A stretch of DNA of 19,608 bases. Source: Arsenophonus sp046530935 (GTDB lineage: Bacteria > Pseudomonadota > Gammaproteobacteria > Enterobacterales > Enterobacteriaceae). How positions within the stretch are numbered: position 1 is the first letter of the stretch; the number at the start of each line of letters is the position of its first letter. Location of the stretch: positions 1-19,608 of the forward strand of contig JBHEQW010000018.1 of NCBI GenBank assembly GCA_046530935.1, in the 5' to 3' direction. Of this stretch, positions 8,416 through 17,149 are shown piece after piece. Position numbers and translations under genes: made by a program. Below the pieces are notes generated by a model. The model saw only the letters and a list, made by a program, of their open reading frames with translations, did no database searches and was not told the DNA's origin.

Positions 8416-9908
8416 GAGTTTTATACTTATTTCTGATGTATTGGGTTTCAGAGAAGCTGGCATATCATGCTGATTAATTTTATGCATAATTTCAACAATA
8501 TAGAGATGATATGCCATGAAAAGTCTACTCTAGAAGTATCCGAAAAACAAGAGATTACCTGTGAGTTCCTTGGATGAACTCATCTGTAATGGTACTAGGC
8601 AGCTGATAGCTAGAAACTGCGTTGAAGCATCAGCTTAAATCCATGATCCATGATGCCGGCAACATGCTGAACAGCACTTGTTGAGGTTTGCTTCAATGCT
8701 GTTGCTATAACAGTTATTTCCTACAGTGAACAATATCAGATATGAATATTGACTATGTTGAAATTGAAGCGCATTAAGATCATGGATTGAACTAGCAATA
8801 GATTATCCTTCAACAGCTCGTTGCTAGTGCCTTATCTGAAATGTGCGAAAATCGTTGAAGAATTACACCTGTCATGACTTTTCTCATTGTTCGGAGAACA
8901 TATTCCACCTGTAATTTTTATGAAGCTTTGATGGCGCTATTCTCGTTGAGAGAATACCTGGTTTATTTGGCAAGTACCATTAGCAGACTGAAATAGCACA
9001 ATTGCTTGAAAGAGCATAAACACGTATGGTATGCTACCATACGTGTTTTAAGAGATATGCACTACATTTATTTCTTGACAAATTGTATATACAGTCAAGT
9101 CACTTAATTAAGCAATATAATCGATTTTAGCTTCTGGTAATTATCAGATCCATGAACATGGACCTAAAGAGATTTTTGCGGTCAAAGATGGTTATCAAGA
9201 ATCAGAAGCGAAACTGTACCTAACTTCTCAATAGCCTTGTAGAAAGTAAAGCTTAACCATATCTTCCAAGCTTGCTTCGGTAAATAGTCCCACATTGGTT
9301 TTTTTGAATCCAATAGCTAAAGATATTCCAGGACTAGATCCGCAATACAAACGCTGTTTAGTACATAAAAAAACTAATATACTGCATGCAAATCCTTAAA
9401 GGCATGCAGCCAAAAGTTAAACCTGAGCTTCTGTTGGGTGTCTTGCTAACAGAAAGAACGGCGATAGCGCCATTAATAAAACCTTTTGTGTTTTGTTGGA
9501 AAAGTTTTCAGCAAAGTATCATATTATCCTACAGCGATAAAGAATCTAGCTGTATAAATATCTAGAATAACTATTGCATTCTACGAGTTCCAGTTAGCGC
9601 AACAACTTGACACCAATCAATAAAAACTGTAAATCCTACTAAATCATCTTTATTCGACATAAAGATTACTATACGCAAACAGACAGCTCGAAGAAAACCA
9701 GTTAAAGAAAAACAACTCTTTCAATAATATTTAAGCTGCTGAAATCTACTCAAGAAAACTAGACCAACCTAAGGAAAATTTTAACCTGCTTTCTCTTTGG
9801 TAGAGAAAGAAAACATCCAATTTAAAGATGAAGAATGGATTCAGCAAGCATAAAGTGAAACATAACAACCTGATACTGGCCATATACCAAAATTTAGTAA
9901 TAATTTGT
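8416..9908 (+). mobile_element. Decayed IS256-family insertion sequence, copy B
   Basis: An IS256-like remnant in plus orientation, about 1.49 kb, a normal length for this family. The left end gagttttatacttatttctg at 8416-8435 resembles the left ends of the other copies. The right end atataccaaaatttagtaat is near 9882-9902. The broken transposase shows CHEKSTLEVSEKQEI near 8510, AVKDGYQESEAKL near 9180-9216 (family: AxxDGYRESExSW), and FWNPIAKDIPGLDPQYKRC followed by LVHKKTNIL near 9303-9384 (family: GFWxALxxxYPxxxxQRCWVHKTxNVL). The LxHKKTNIL block is well kept. The element ends next to the cyo promoter region and is full of stops. Confidence 0.87.
9018..9048. repeat. Perfect 14-bp hairpin inside IS copy B
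   Basis: Arms aaacacgtatggta (9018-9031) and taccatacgtgttt (9035-9048) pair perfectly around a 3-base loop (tgc). The plus-strand right arm runs into tttta, so it could act as a terminator. The equivalent part of copy D shows no such hairpin. Confidence 0.6.
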
Positions 9909-10647
9909 GATAAATCTGATCTACTTGATCAGATTAATAATCCTAAACGTCATCGGCAGATGATTTTATTTTAACACATATACATATAAAGTATCATTAA
10001 ATCCGCCTATTATTAATAATTAAAGCATAGAAAAAAGATTGCCATAATAATCACAAAATCACAGATATATTTACTTTCATTTAACATGAAAAATCATTAT
10101 GCATAATTAGCAATTAAATATTTTATTCAAAAAAAATATTTAAACTGTTATGTTATGTCTGTCTGTCTGTAAATCATTTCTTGATTGACGCCATAAAAAA
10201 CAATTAATAGTTGAAGTATAAATAATCATCTAATTCTTAGCAAATAAATAATAAATTAAGATTATTAAGATTCTATCATATAGATAATTATTTATTAAAA
10301 AATTTACTTTTTATAATTAATGGAATTAATGATTCTATTACAATAGAGTATTAATAATGATGATATTAAGAAACACTCTATCTCTATATTGATTGGCACA
10401 AAACCCCATTCTAGAGGGGTTAATAAATAGTTTAACCCTACTCTACTCATTCTCTCTATGCTAACAAAAATCGATAAAATTTGTGCGAATTATAAATTTT
10501 TAGATTTAAATAAATATTTCGCACAATAACCATTCTTATTAAAGAATATATAATTATGAGAATATTAAAAATAATAAATTAGCATATATAAACAAAACAA
10601 ATAAGCATTAAAAACAATTCTATAAAATATCTTAAAGTAAACCCTTA
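9909..10647. other. AT-rich gene-free region
   Basis: About 740 bases with no credible gene. Directly after IS copy B there is a 9-base-pair hairpin (aatctgatc/gatcagatt, 9913-9935). Near 10156-10171 there is a short tetranucleotide run (tgtctgtctgtctg). The paired hairpins at 10402-10438 are listed separately. The remainder is very AT-rich with many stops in every frame. Confidence 0.5.
10402..10438 (-). terminator. Overlapping hairpins downstream of the GH3 gene
   Basis: Hairpin 1 pairs aacccc (10402-10407) with ggggtt (10416-10421). On the minus strand it is followed by tttg, terminator-like. Hairpin 2 pairs gggttaa (10417-10423) with ttaaccc (10432-10438). Both use the same ggggtt bases, so only one can form at a time. 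Read on the minus strand they lie about 210 bases past the stop of the GH3 gene and may end its transcript. Confidence 0.4.
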
Positions 10648-12522
10648 TCAGTTATAAGTTAACCCATATCCATAAGGATAAATAGTGCGGTCTAAATCTG
10701 GTGTTTTGATATCAACCGGCAATTTACCTATAGGTGAATTCATTAAACTCTTATCTGGAGTTAGGAAAAGGGTTCTTAGTCCACTACGGATATTACTTTC
10801 TAAGCCATTGCTATTATTGTAAGCGGCATCAAAACCAGTAATACCGTAAATAGCAATATTGGCTTTTACACCTCTCAAATAAGCAATATCATAAGGATTA
10901 TTGGTAGATATGACGACTACTGGGATAGCATTACGATTGGCAACATTGAGTATGCGTTGAGCATTTACTGGTTCTTTTTTTAGATTATATGTAGCTAAAA
11001 TAATAAGATCAGAATGTTGAATTTCGGCAGTTAATTGATTTTCGGATCTATCATCCGCCATCATTGTAACCACATTATCTTTGGCAGTAATATCAATTTT
11101 TAACTCATCAGCAATACTGAATAAATGTTTCTTAATTAATTGATTACGTGCCTTTTCATCTGAAAAGATGACAATCTTGTTATTATATTTTAACTGGAAC
11201 GGCAGTAAGTTATTAGTGTTTTTTATCAATGTAATCGCATTGTCTGACACCATATTTTCAATATCTTTATCTATTTTTGCTGCAATAATTTGTTGTGCTC
11301 GCTCGACAGACTTATCTACTGCTGAAATTTTATTTTTTAGCTTGCTAAGTACGACCCGATAAGATGATTCGTCAATGCGTCGGATTAATTCAGGATTGTT
11401 TTTCGCTTCAGTTTTTAGATAAGAATATAACTGTTTTATTTTAGTAACATCCTCAATATTGCTAATTTTTAATGGCATTAAAATGATGTCATTGCCTGCT
11501 AATATTGCCTGTTTAATAGCCCACTGGGTATCAAAGTTCTTGGCAATTGCTCCCATACCCATTGCATCAGTGATCACCAAACCATGATAATTCAGGCTAT
11601 TGCGTAATATCCCTGTCAAGATTGGCTTAGAAAGCGTTGCTGGGATACCGACTACGCGATTATCAATGGTAGTTAGTTTGTGATTATCTAATGCAGGGAT
11701 CACGACATGCGCTGTCATGATTGCATCGGTATTTCGCATATTATTGGCAAATGGTAGTAATTCAAACTCACGCCATTGTTGCTGAGTAATATTAATTGTT
11801 GGCAAGGATAAATGGCTATCAATGGTCACATTCCCATGGCCGGGAAAATGTTTAATCGCAGTTAAAATATCATATCGATGGATGCCTTTAATATAACTCT
11901 TGGCCATTTCAGACACCAGATGAGGCCGATCTGAATAAGAGCGGACAGCAATAATAGGATTAAGTTGGTTATTATTGACATCAACCACTGGCGCAAAATT
12001 AAAATTAAAACCTAAATGTGCAAGTTCATAACCATGGATCATCCCAACCAATTCACTCAGCTGTTTAGAACGTGTTGCACCTAATGCCATATTACCAGGC
12101 ATCTCAGTGCCATTTCGTAATCGTGTAACATAGCCACCTTCTTGGTCAACGCTAATAAATAGAGGTAAGTTGCTGCGTGCTTGTTGTAGCTCATTAATCA
12201 AATTTACTGTTTGTGACGAGTCAATTAAATTATTTCTAAATAAGATCACTGAACCTAAATGATACTGGTGAATAATATTGGCGATTTCTGGATTGAGTTT
12301 TGTCATCGCCATAGCATTTTTTTTCGCGTCAACCCCCCAATGGGTAAAACTAAACATTAACATCTGCCCTAGTTTTTCTTCAAAACTCATGTGATTAATT
12401 AGTTGTTTAGCTTCATTTTTCTCTGATTCCCATAAACCAACTAATTGTTGATGAGTAATAACTTTCGCAGAACAAAAAAAACTTAACATACATATACATA
12501 ATAATAAAGCTATTTTATTCAT
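10648..12522 (-). CDS. Exported glycoside hydrolase family 3 beta-N-acetylhexosaminidase
   Basis: A 624-residue GH3 enzyme predicted to remove terminal beta-N-acetylglucosamine from peptidoglycan-derived or chitin-like oligosaccharides. Residues 1-19 form a Sec signal (hydrophobic core, then FCSA and a likely cut before Lys20). The GH3 barrel spans about 45-350. It has SVDQEGGYVTRL (124-135), the NagZ-type signature KHFPGHG (224-230) with the Asp235-Ser-His237 catalytic dyad, and the nucleophile Asp319 in ITDAMGMGAI. An additional C-terminal domain of about 215 residues follows; cytoplasmic E. coli NagZ (about 340 residues) has neither signal peptide nor this domain. The start is backed by taggaa about 7 bases upstream. 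The frame is complete. The exact substrate is inferred from the dyad only. It stands alone, with no intact neighbour. Confidence 0.9.
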   Translation of the reverse strand: MNKIALLLCICMLSFFCSAKVITHQQLVGLWESEKNEAKQLINHMSFEEKLGQMLMFSFTHWGVDAKKNAMAMTKLNPEIANIIHQYHLGSVILFRNNLIDSSQTVNLINELQQARSNLPLFISVDQEGGYVTRLRNGTEMPGNMALGATRSKQLSELVGMIHGYELAHLGFNFNFAPVVDVNNNQLNPIIAVRSYSDRPHLVSEMAKSYIKGIHRYDILTAIKHFPGHGNVTIDSHLSLPTINITQQQWREFELLPFANNMRNTDAIMTAHVVIPALDNHKLTTIDNRVVGIPATLSKPILTGILRNSLNYHGLVITDAMGMGAIAKNFDTQWAIKQAILAGNDIILMPLKISNIEDVTKIKQLYSYLKTEAKNNPELIRRIDESSYRVVLSKLKNKISAVDKSVERAQQIIAAKIDKDIENMVSDNAITLIKNTNNLLPFQLKYNNKIVIFSDEKARNQLIKKHLFSIADELKIDITAKDNVVTMMADDRSENQLTAEIQHSDLIILATYNLKKEPVNAQRILNVANRNAIPVVVISTNNPYDIAYLRGVKANIAIYGITGFDAAYNNSNGLESNIRSGLRTLFLTPDKSLMNSPIGKLPVDIKTPDLDRTIYPYGYGLTYN

Positions 12523-12735
12523 TTTTATTCCTATATTAATTCGCTAGTTAATCTGTTAATTTACCCGATCTTAAGTGTTTTGTCTAAAAAAATTATCCTA
12601 ACATCTCTTTTCTAAAAAGAGTAGACATCATAATAAAAAACCTCATTTATTTGTTATTAAAGTGAGTTTTTTTATTTTCTAAAATTATCAATCTATTTAG
12701 TAAACTCAGTAATAGGATTTAATCAAAATTCTTTT
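12523..12735. other. Leader region of the GH3 gene
   Basis: The 213 bases between the GH3 start and IS copy C. It holds the ribosome binding site (taggaa, minus strand), a 7-base-pair hairpin at 12605-12621 (ctctttt/aaaagag, 3-base loop) and the terminator-like structure at 12635-12673. I could not identify a convincing promoter. Confidence 0.45.
12635..12673 (+). terminator. Imperfect terminator-like hairpin
   Basis: The arm aaaaaacctcattta and the arm taaagtgagtttttt pair with one-base bulges, and the plus-strand right arm runs into a run of seven T. The A run on the left arm makes it potentially bidirectional. It sits between the GH3 promoter region and IS copy C, so it may insulate the gene from outside transcription. 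Confidence 0.4.
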
Positions 12736-14129
12736 AATTTATTACCAAATCTAGTGTATATCGATCATGGCTACCAATACTCACAACTACTCTAATGCTT
12801 TGTAAATCTATTCTTCATCCTCAAATTTTAGGTTGTTTAGAACAAAATTATCACACAAGGTTAAAATGCCATCAGCCGGCTACAACTTTTCTAATCAGAT
12901 TGGATCGTCTAAAATACCATTTAGATGTAGATGGTTGTTTTTAAACTATAGTTCTTCGTGCATCATCATTTGTAGAGTAACTGTCGAAAAAAACCGACTC
13001 AATTGGATTTACTGTTTTTATTGACATCTCCAAGCGGCTACATTAACTTGAACTCGTAGAATGCAACAGTGCTTATCGATCTTTCTTCAGCTTCTTCATC
13101 TCTGTATTGAATGCATTGCTGAAAACCTTGCCAACAAAATATTAAGAGCTTTATTATCAGCATAATAACACTCTTAGTAACTAGAGCTCCAGAATCTCAG
13201 ACTTTACTTTTGATTATATGCATTTTAATGAGTCAAGCAAGCACATTAACTGTTTTGTATACCTCTAACATAGTTGTTCTGCGTGTCCGTTAATATTTTT
13301 GCCATTGCATTCAAAAAAACCAAGGATACTTCTCTACATTAACAAGCCGTTGAGATATGGTTTAAACCAGTCTGCTGCTCTCATTATGGCCATTGAAAAA
13401 TCAATGTAAGTTAGTTTCTGATTATCAAGTAAGCATCTTTAACCGCAACCAACAACTTACTTCCATGCTAAGTAACGCAAATAATAACCAGCAAAAAAAC
13501 GATCATTTTGCCTGATAGAGGACTATATACCATTTTGTTACAAATAAACGTACCGAATATCACTTAAATCATGCAAACAGAATTTCCTGTGCTTATTCAA
13601 GACATTGCCGTTTCAATCTATTGACGCCTCTCTTTAGGAGAGAGATATGTGCTTTTTCACCGAAAAACGCTATCAGAAAATTTCGTGAAAATCACCTGTG
13701 AATAAATATACCTCTCAGGTACGAGATCATAGTGGCAACTATTCGATGCTTTTTTACTCTTTAGATAAAAAGGAAGCAACGAGCTGTTGAAGCATATTCT
13801 GTTGCCACTGTGATCTATCCTGACCTTAAGCACTTTAATCTCAATATTGCTTATACAAGTCTATGAATAGTTCGTTGTAGCAAATAATTATTATTATAGA
13901 CGTGGCTTGGCCATTGCTTCAAATTCTCAGCCTCAACTATGGTTCGTATCACACCTGACTGGCACTATTACTGATAAGTTCATGCATGGGATCACAGATA
14001 ATATCTGGTTTCGTGGATATCTGTAATGTAGACTTTTCATGGCATATCATCTCTCTGTTGTTAAAATCATTTACAAAATCAATCAGCATATTAGATTCAA
14101 AACAACATACACAAGAATAAGCATAACTG
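12736..14129 (-). mobile_element. Decayed IS256-family insertion sequence, copy C
   Basis: A minus-strand IS256-like remnant of about 1.39 kb. Its right end, aatttattaccaaatctagt (from 12736), matches the inverted copy of the right end of copy D. Its left end is near 14106-14129 (catacacaagaataagcat). The reading frame at 14254-13949 still covers the transposase N-terminus, with EMICHEKSTLQISTKPDI and then CDPMHELISNSASQ (family: xELIxxAAxQLIxxAV). The rest is interrupted by stops. The C-terminal part (rc of about 12880-12800) resembles family NNxKFxDxE sequence. It aligns with copy A along its length (for example 13041-13110 with 1600-1670). The opposite-strand frame at 12833-13024 is spurious. 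Confidence 0.86.
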
Positions 14130-15433
14130 GTGTCTTTAGAAAAAAACTGGCCATAATTGCATTTCATCGCAAGCACACTTGCTATTGTTAATTTGCATTG
14201 TGTTTGTATTGTATCCTTATTACGGTTGAACCTTATTTTTAAGATTAAAAACATAGTACACTATAATATGCAGATTAGCTACGCAACATATTAGAAGTTC
14301 ATAACTTGAGTACTGTTTTATATTTTTCAATACGTTAACGTTAATATTTTCAAAAATTCATCAAGATGACTAGAAATAGATTTTCTAGGAAAAATGTCAA
14401 CTGTCTAAATTAAGAAGACATCACATGAGTTCAGGTGTTATAGCATTTATTTATACGAATGCTTTATGATCTCCTTTCCGAAATAAAAGATGATAGACAG
14501 ACTAAATTTTTTATGTCTCTCTAAAAGAGAGAATACAGTAATACCCATGGACTCTCTGTTGTCCATATTTTTTTGACATGTAAGTATTATTTGTCTCTAG
14601 TCACAACTATCTATTGGTTTAAGCAACGGAAAGGCAAAACTGATGACATTGAATACAAACTGGATCGACTGGCATAACTGAAAGTATCCTAGTCTATGAA
14701 TTCATCACCTATATTAAAGTTAATGGTAATCTATGTCTTATCCCATGGAAGAAATACAAAGATAACTAATATGATAGACCTGACAAATTCTGGCTAGATG
14801 AACATTTCTATTTTCTGGCAAGATGCGCCAGATGTTAATTATCTGGATGCATATCCCACTAACATCCAACTAAACTGCTTTTTTCATCATTGATGACAGC
14901 TGGAATAAATTTATTGAAAAACAGGATGAAAGTATTAATTCGTGAAACCAGTTTATCTGTTGAGTCAACTCTCTCCCTGAGAGACTAGTCTTGCAGGGAG
15001 AGAGTTGAGAAGGTTGTAAGCACTACTTCTATCCTACCTTTCCTGAATATTCCAAACATAGCCGTTTTTCTACTAAACCCATAAGTTAAAATTCTATGAA
15101 GAGTTCCTTCGGCTTCAAAGCTAGCGAGCAGTGGTTAGCATATCAGCTTCATATTTTACCATACAGCGACTAGCAACATATTACTTTCACTATATCCATT
15201 TTCTTTGACCATTTTTTAATAATAAGTAGCCGTTTACTTAATTCTCTCTTTCGCGATGCGACACCATGACACAATAATTATGCTACTGTTAGCAGGCAAA
15301 CAGGATATCGAAATTAATATTTTTGTGCCTTGCACAATTATGGTCAACAACCACAATCAATATTCGCATGGTTGTGTCTCTATATCACAAGTACTGTGGT
15401 TGTTTGGATATTAAAGATCATGTATGGCATGAG
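14130..15433. other. Gene-free region with strong hairpin
   Basis: About 1.3 kb without an intact gene, between IS copy C and repeat copy 2. Short scraps of reading frame occur near 14630-14950 on the plus strand (for example KTDDIEYKLDRLA, and later DSWNKFIEKQDESI), which suggest a decayed protein gene. I cannot name it. The main structural feature is the hairpin at 14965-15008. Confidence 0.4.
14965..15008. repeat. Perfect 15-bp hairpin
   Basis: Arms tcaactctctccctg (14965-14979) and cagggagagagttga (14994-15008) pair perfectly over 15 bases with a 14-base loop. There is no T run after it on either strand, so a standard terminator is unlikely. It is the strongest long stem I found in the window and is followed by no recognisable gene. 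Confidence 0.65.
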
Positions 15434-16316
15434 CTGTTCTTCAAAAAACCCGATCAAAGAAATTTAGCAAAGCAGTGTTATCCGCCTGCTGCGTCACAGC
15501 TATGACATTATAAATCACACTAATATTTTCTTATTTGTTTGTAGGATATCCACACTAGGAAGCCACTGGCATCGTTACCTAAAAGCACAGTACTAAGGTT
15601 ATTGGAAAGTACACCTAACTAAAAAGATGAAATTGGTGTATCATAATATTATATACTTTAGGGATTGCATTAAACGGTCCGTTTGTATCAGCCAAAACTG
15701 CTGCATTACAGATGCAGGTATGTAGTTTTGCTGCTCATTACCATGAGCACTGGATCTAAGCAATACTAGCACCACACAATGAAGCAGGAATAGATGTTCA
15801 GTAGCTATATTAAGCGTATTCTAGTGAGGCACTTTAAGATGGTTTGTTAGCATGGTTATGATTTCTTCATGTCGAATAGTATTAAAGAAAGCCCACTTAT
15901 TACCAAAGGTATATAAAGGAGCTGGAGATAACAACTTCTAATAAACAAGAAAAATCATGATTTATCTTTCTGATAAATGGATTCTTGCGCACAAATCTCA
16001 GCACAAATGCATTGTGTGTGGCGGTATAGCCAGTTCTACAACCATACCAGAATACTTTTTGTCGACGCTTAGACTTAGAGCTAACAACTGGCAATGAAAT
16101 TATTATCAGAAAGAAATGAAAACAATGCTTATTAAGCCAATCACAAGGTGAATGTCTTTAAATTTAGTGCATTAGGTTAAAGAATACACACTTCGATAAA
16201 ATTTTCACTTACAACAGATCCGATAACTCTATTATATCCATACTTTTAGTAATAATAGATAGCCTTTTCGCTCTGCTCTTAAAATAGCAATTCAATTTCC
16301 TAACCATCAAGTAATA
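15434..16316. repeat. Degenerate copy 2 of an unidentified repeat (direct copy at 1-905)
   Basis: The second copy of the repeat described at the start of the window, in the same orientation. It may extend further left, since copy 1 is cut by the window edge. The minus-strand frame 16094-15900 (MPVVSSKSKRRQKVFWYGCR, then TGYTATHNAFVLRF) is a surviving scrap; copy 1 carries a matching scrap (NAFLLGYVSSEDPF). Other frames have many stops. A transposase is one possibility given the IS-rich setting, but I found no family motif and do not assign it. Confidence 0.6.
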
Positions 16317-16406
16317 TTTTGCCTAATGCACTTGCCAAGCGATCTCTAGCTACTTTTTAAAAATACTATTTTCAACTACTAAATAGTAAGCAGTAAGATT
16401 AGAAGC

Positions 16407-16437
16407 CTTGCAATCATTATGATTGCAAGCATGTTTT
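16407..16437 (+). terminator. Terminator-like hairpin
   Basis: Perfect 10-base-pair stem (cttgcaatca at 16407-16416 with tgattgcaag at 16420-16429), 3-base loop tta, followed by catgttttta. The shape fits an intrinsic terminator on the plus strand, although the T run starts four bases after the stem. No intact gene precedes it; repeat copy 2 ends about 90 bases before. Confidence 0.5.
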
Positions 16438-16549
16438 TATAAAATTTATAAATACTGCAGTTCACTTAGAATAGCATTTAGATGCCATTATTACCATTTC
16501 TGTTCAAGGTGATTAGCCAAAGCAAGTTGTTGATCAGGATTTTTAATCG

Positions 16550-16676
16550 TACTTACTCTGCTAAAATAACTGTAGCTAATTATTTTACTGGACTTGGGAT
16601 CAAATCCCAATAAGATGTTTATATCATTAGAAAGTCTTATCATCTTATCACAAGATACCTTTTAGTATCTTTTTTC
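16550..16676 (+). ncRNA. Candidate structured small RNA
   Basis: Three consecutive stem-loops lie within about 115 bases: taaaataa/ttatttta (16562-16587, 8 bp), ttgggat/atcccaa (16604-16620, 7 bp, loop caa), and the terminator aagatac/gtatctt with a T run (16652-16676). An extended -10 pattern, TGCTAAAAT (16559-16567), could start transcription near 16574, giving an RNA of about 100 bases. No protein frame explains the block. The first stem overlaps the proposed -10, so only part may be in the RNA. It does not resemble an RNA family I recognise; the whole proposal is inference. Confidence 0.3.
16652..16676 (+). terminator. Intrinsic terminator
   Basis: Seven-base-pair stem aagatac (16652-16658) with gtatctt (16665-16671), six-base loop, and a plus-strand T run to 16675. 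A compact hairpin with immediate T run is the classical form. It ends either the candidate RNA listed here or a gene now lost. Confidence 0.6.
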
Positions 16677-16866
16677 ATTTTTATTTATTTTATGTGTTTG
16701 TTAGAAAAGGTTGTTGCTAGAAATCCCTTCTATTACCATGAAGTCTTTTTGTTACAGAGATTACCATGAAAAAGTAAAGAGTTATACAGATAAAAAAGAT
16801 TCTTTCTTTTACTGCCTGCTAATATAAAGATAACTCTCATTAGTTGGCTCAGAGACAATCTGTCGG

Positions 16867-17115
16867 ATGATGTCAATTCATACATTGAATCAACTCATTT
16901 CACTTTACCATCCATATATTCTCACAGTGAACATGTTATCCACTGGTGAGATTCATTATTGTTACACTGATTATTATTGTGCAATTTATAATTGCAGGAA
17001 AAGATTTAACAATCTTACTGAAAGTCATCTGACAAAACTGCATTACAAAGATAAATGGTTTATTTATCTGCGGTGCATGTTTAATAACTTTACTTTACTG
17101 GAGTTAGATAAATAA
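16867..17115 (+). pseudogene. Unidentified 82-codon open frame, probably a decayed gene end
   Basis: The frame starts with two ATGs and encodes 82 residues rich in Tyr, Cys and Asn (for example HYCYTDYYCAIYNCRKRF in the middle). No clear ribosome binding site precedes it. A different frame just upstream and overlapping it (about 16820-16945) also reads protein-like (SWLRDNLSDDVNSYIES, then THFTLPSIY) before a stop, so the two may be parts of one gene split by a frameshift. The frame ends about 35 bases before IS copy D. No family is recognised. Confidence 0.3.
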
Positions 17116-17149
17116 ATAGATATTGATTTGAAACAGCGTTTAGATGAGT

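Larger units (their letters stand above)
16317..17149. other. Gene-poor region with RNA-like structures
   Basis: About 830 bases between repeat copy 2 and IS copy D. It contains two terminator-like hairpins, the candidate structured RNA, and one 82-codon open frame (16867-17115), all listed separately. A 10-base direct repeat, ttaccatgaa, occurs near 16733 and 16762. Confidence 0.45.

Noticed and set aside
10156..10171. Phase-variable tetranucleotide repeat (tgtc)
   Set aside because: Only about three to four units, and not in or near a promoter or start codon of an intact gene.
12833..13024. 63-codon open frame on the plus strand
   Set aside because: It is antisense to the C-terminal part of the transposase remnant in IS copy C.
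15323..15505. 60-codon open frame on the plus strand
   Set aside because: It runs into repeat copy 2, where the equivalent part of copy 1 shows no matching coding constraint in this frame; no ribosome binding site.
16604..16620. tRNA T-arm (ttggg-atcaaat-cccaa)
   Set aside because: The 5+7+5 geometry fits, but no anticodon arm, D-arm or acceptor stem pairs around it, and the loop does not begin with TTC.
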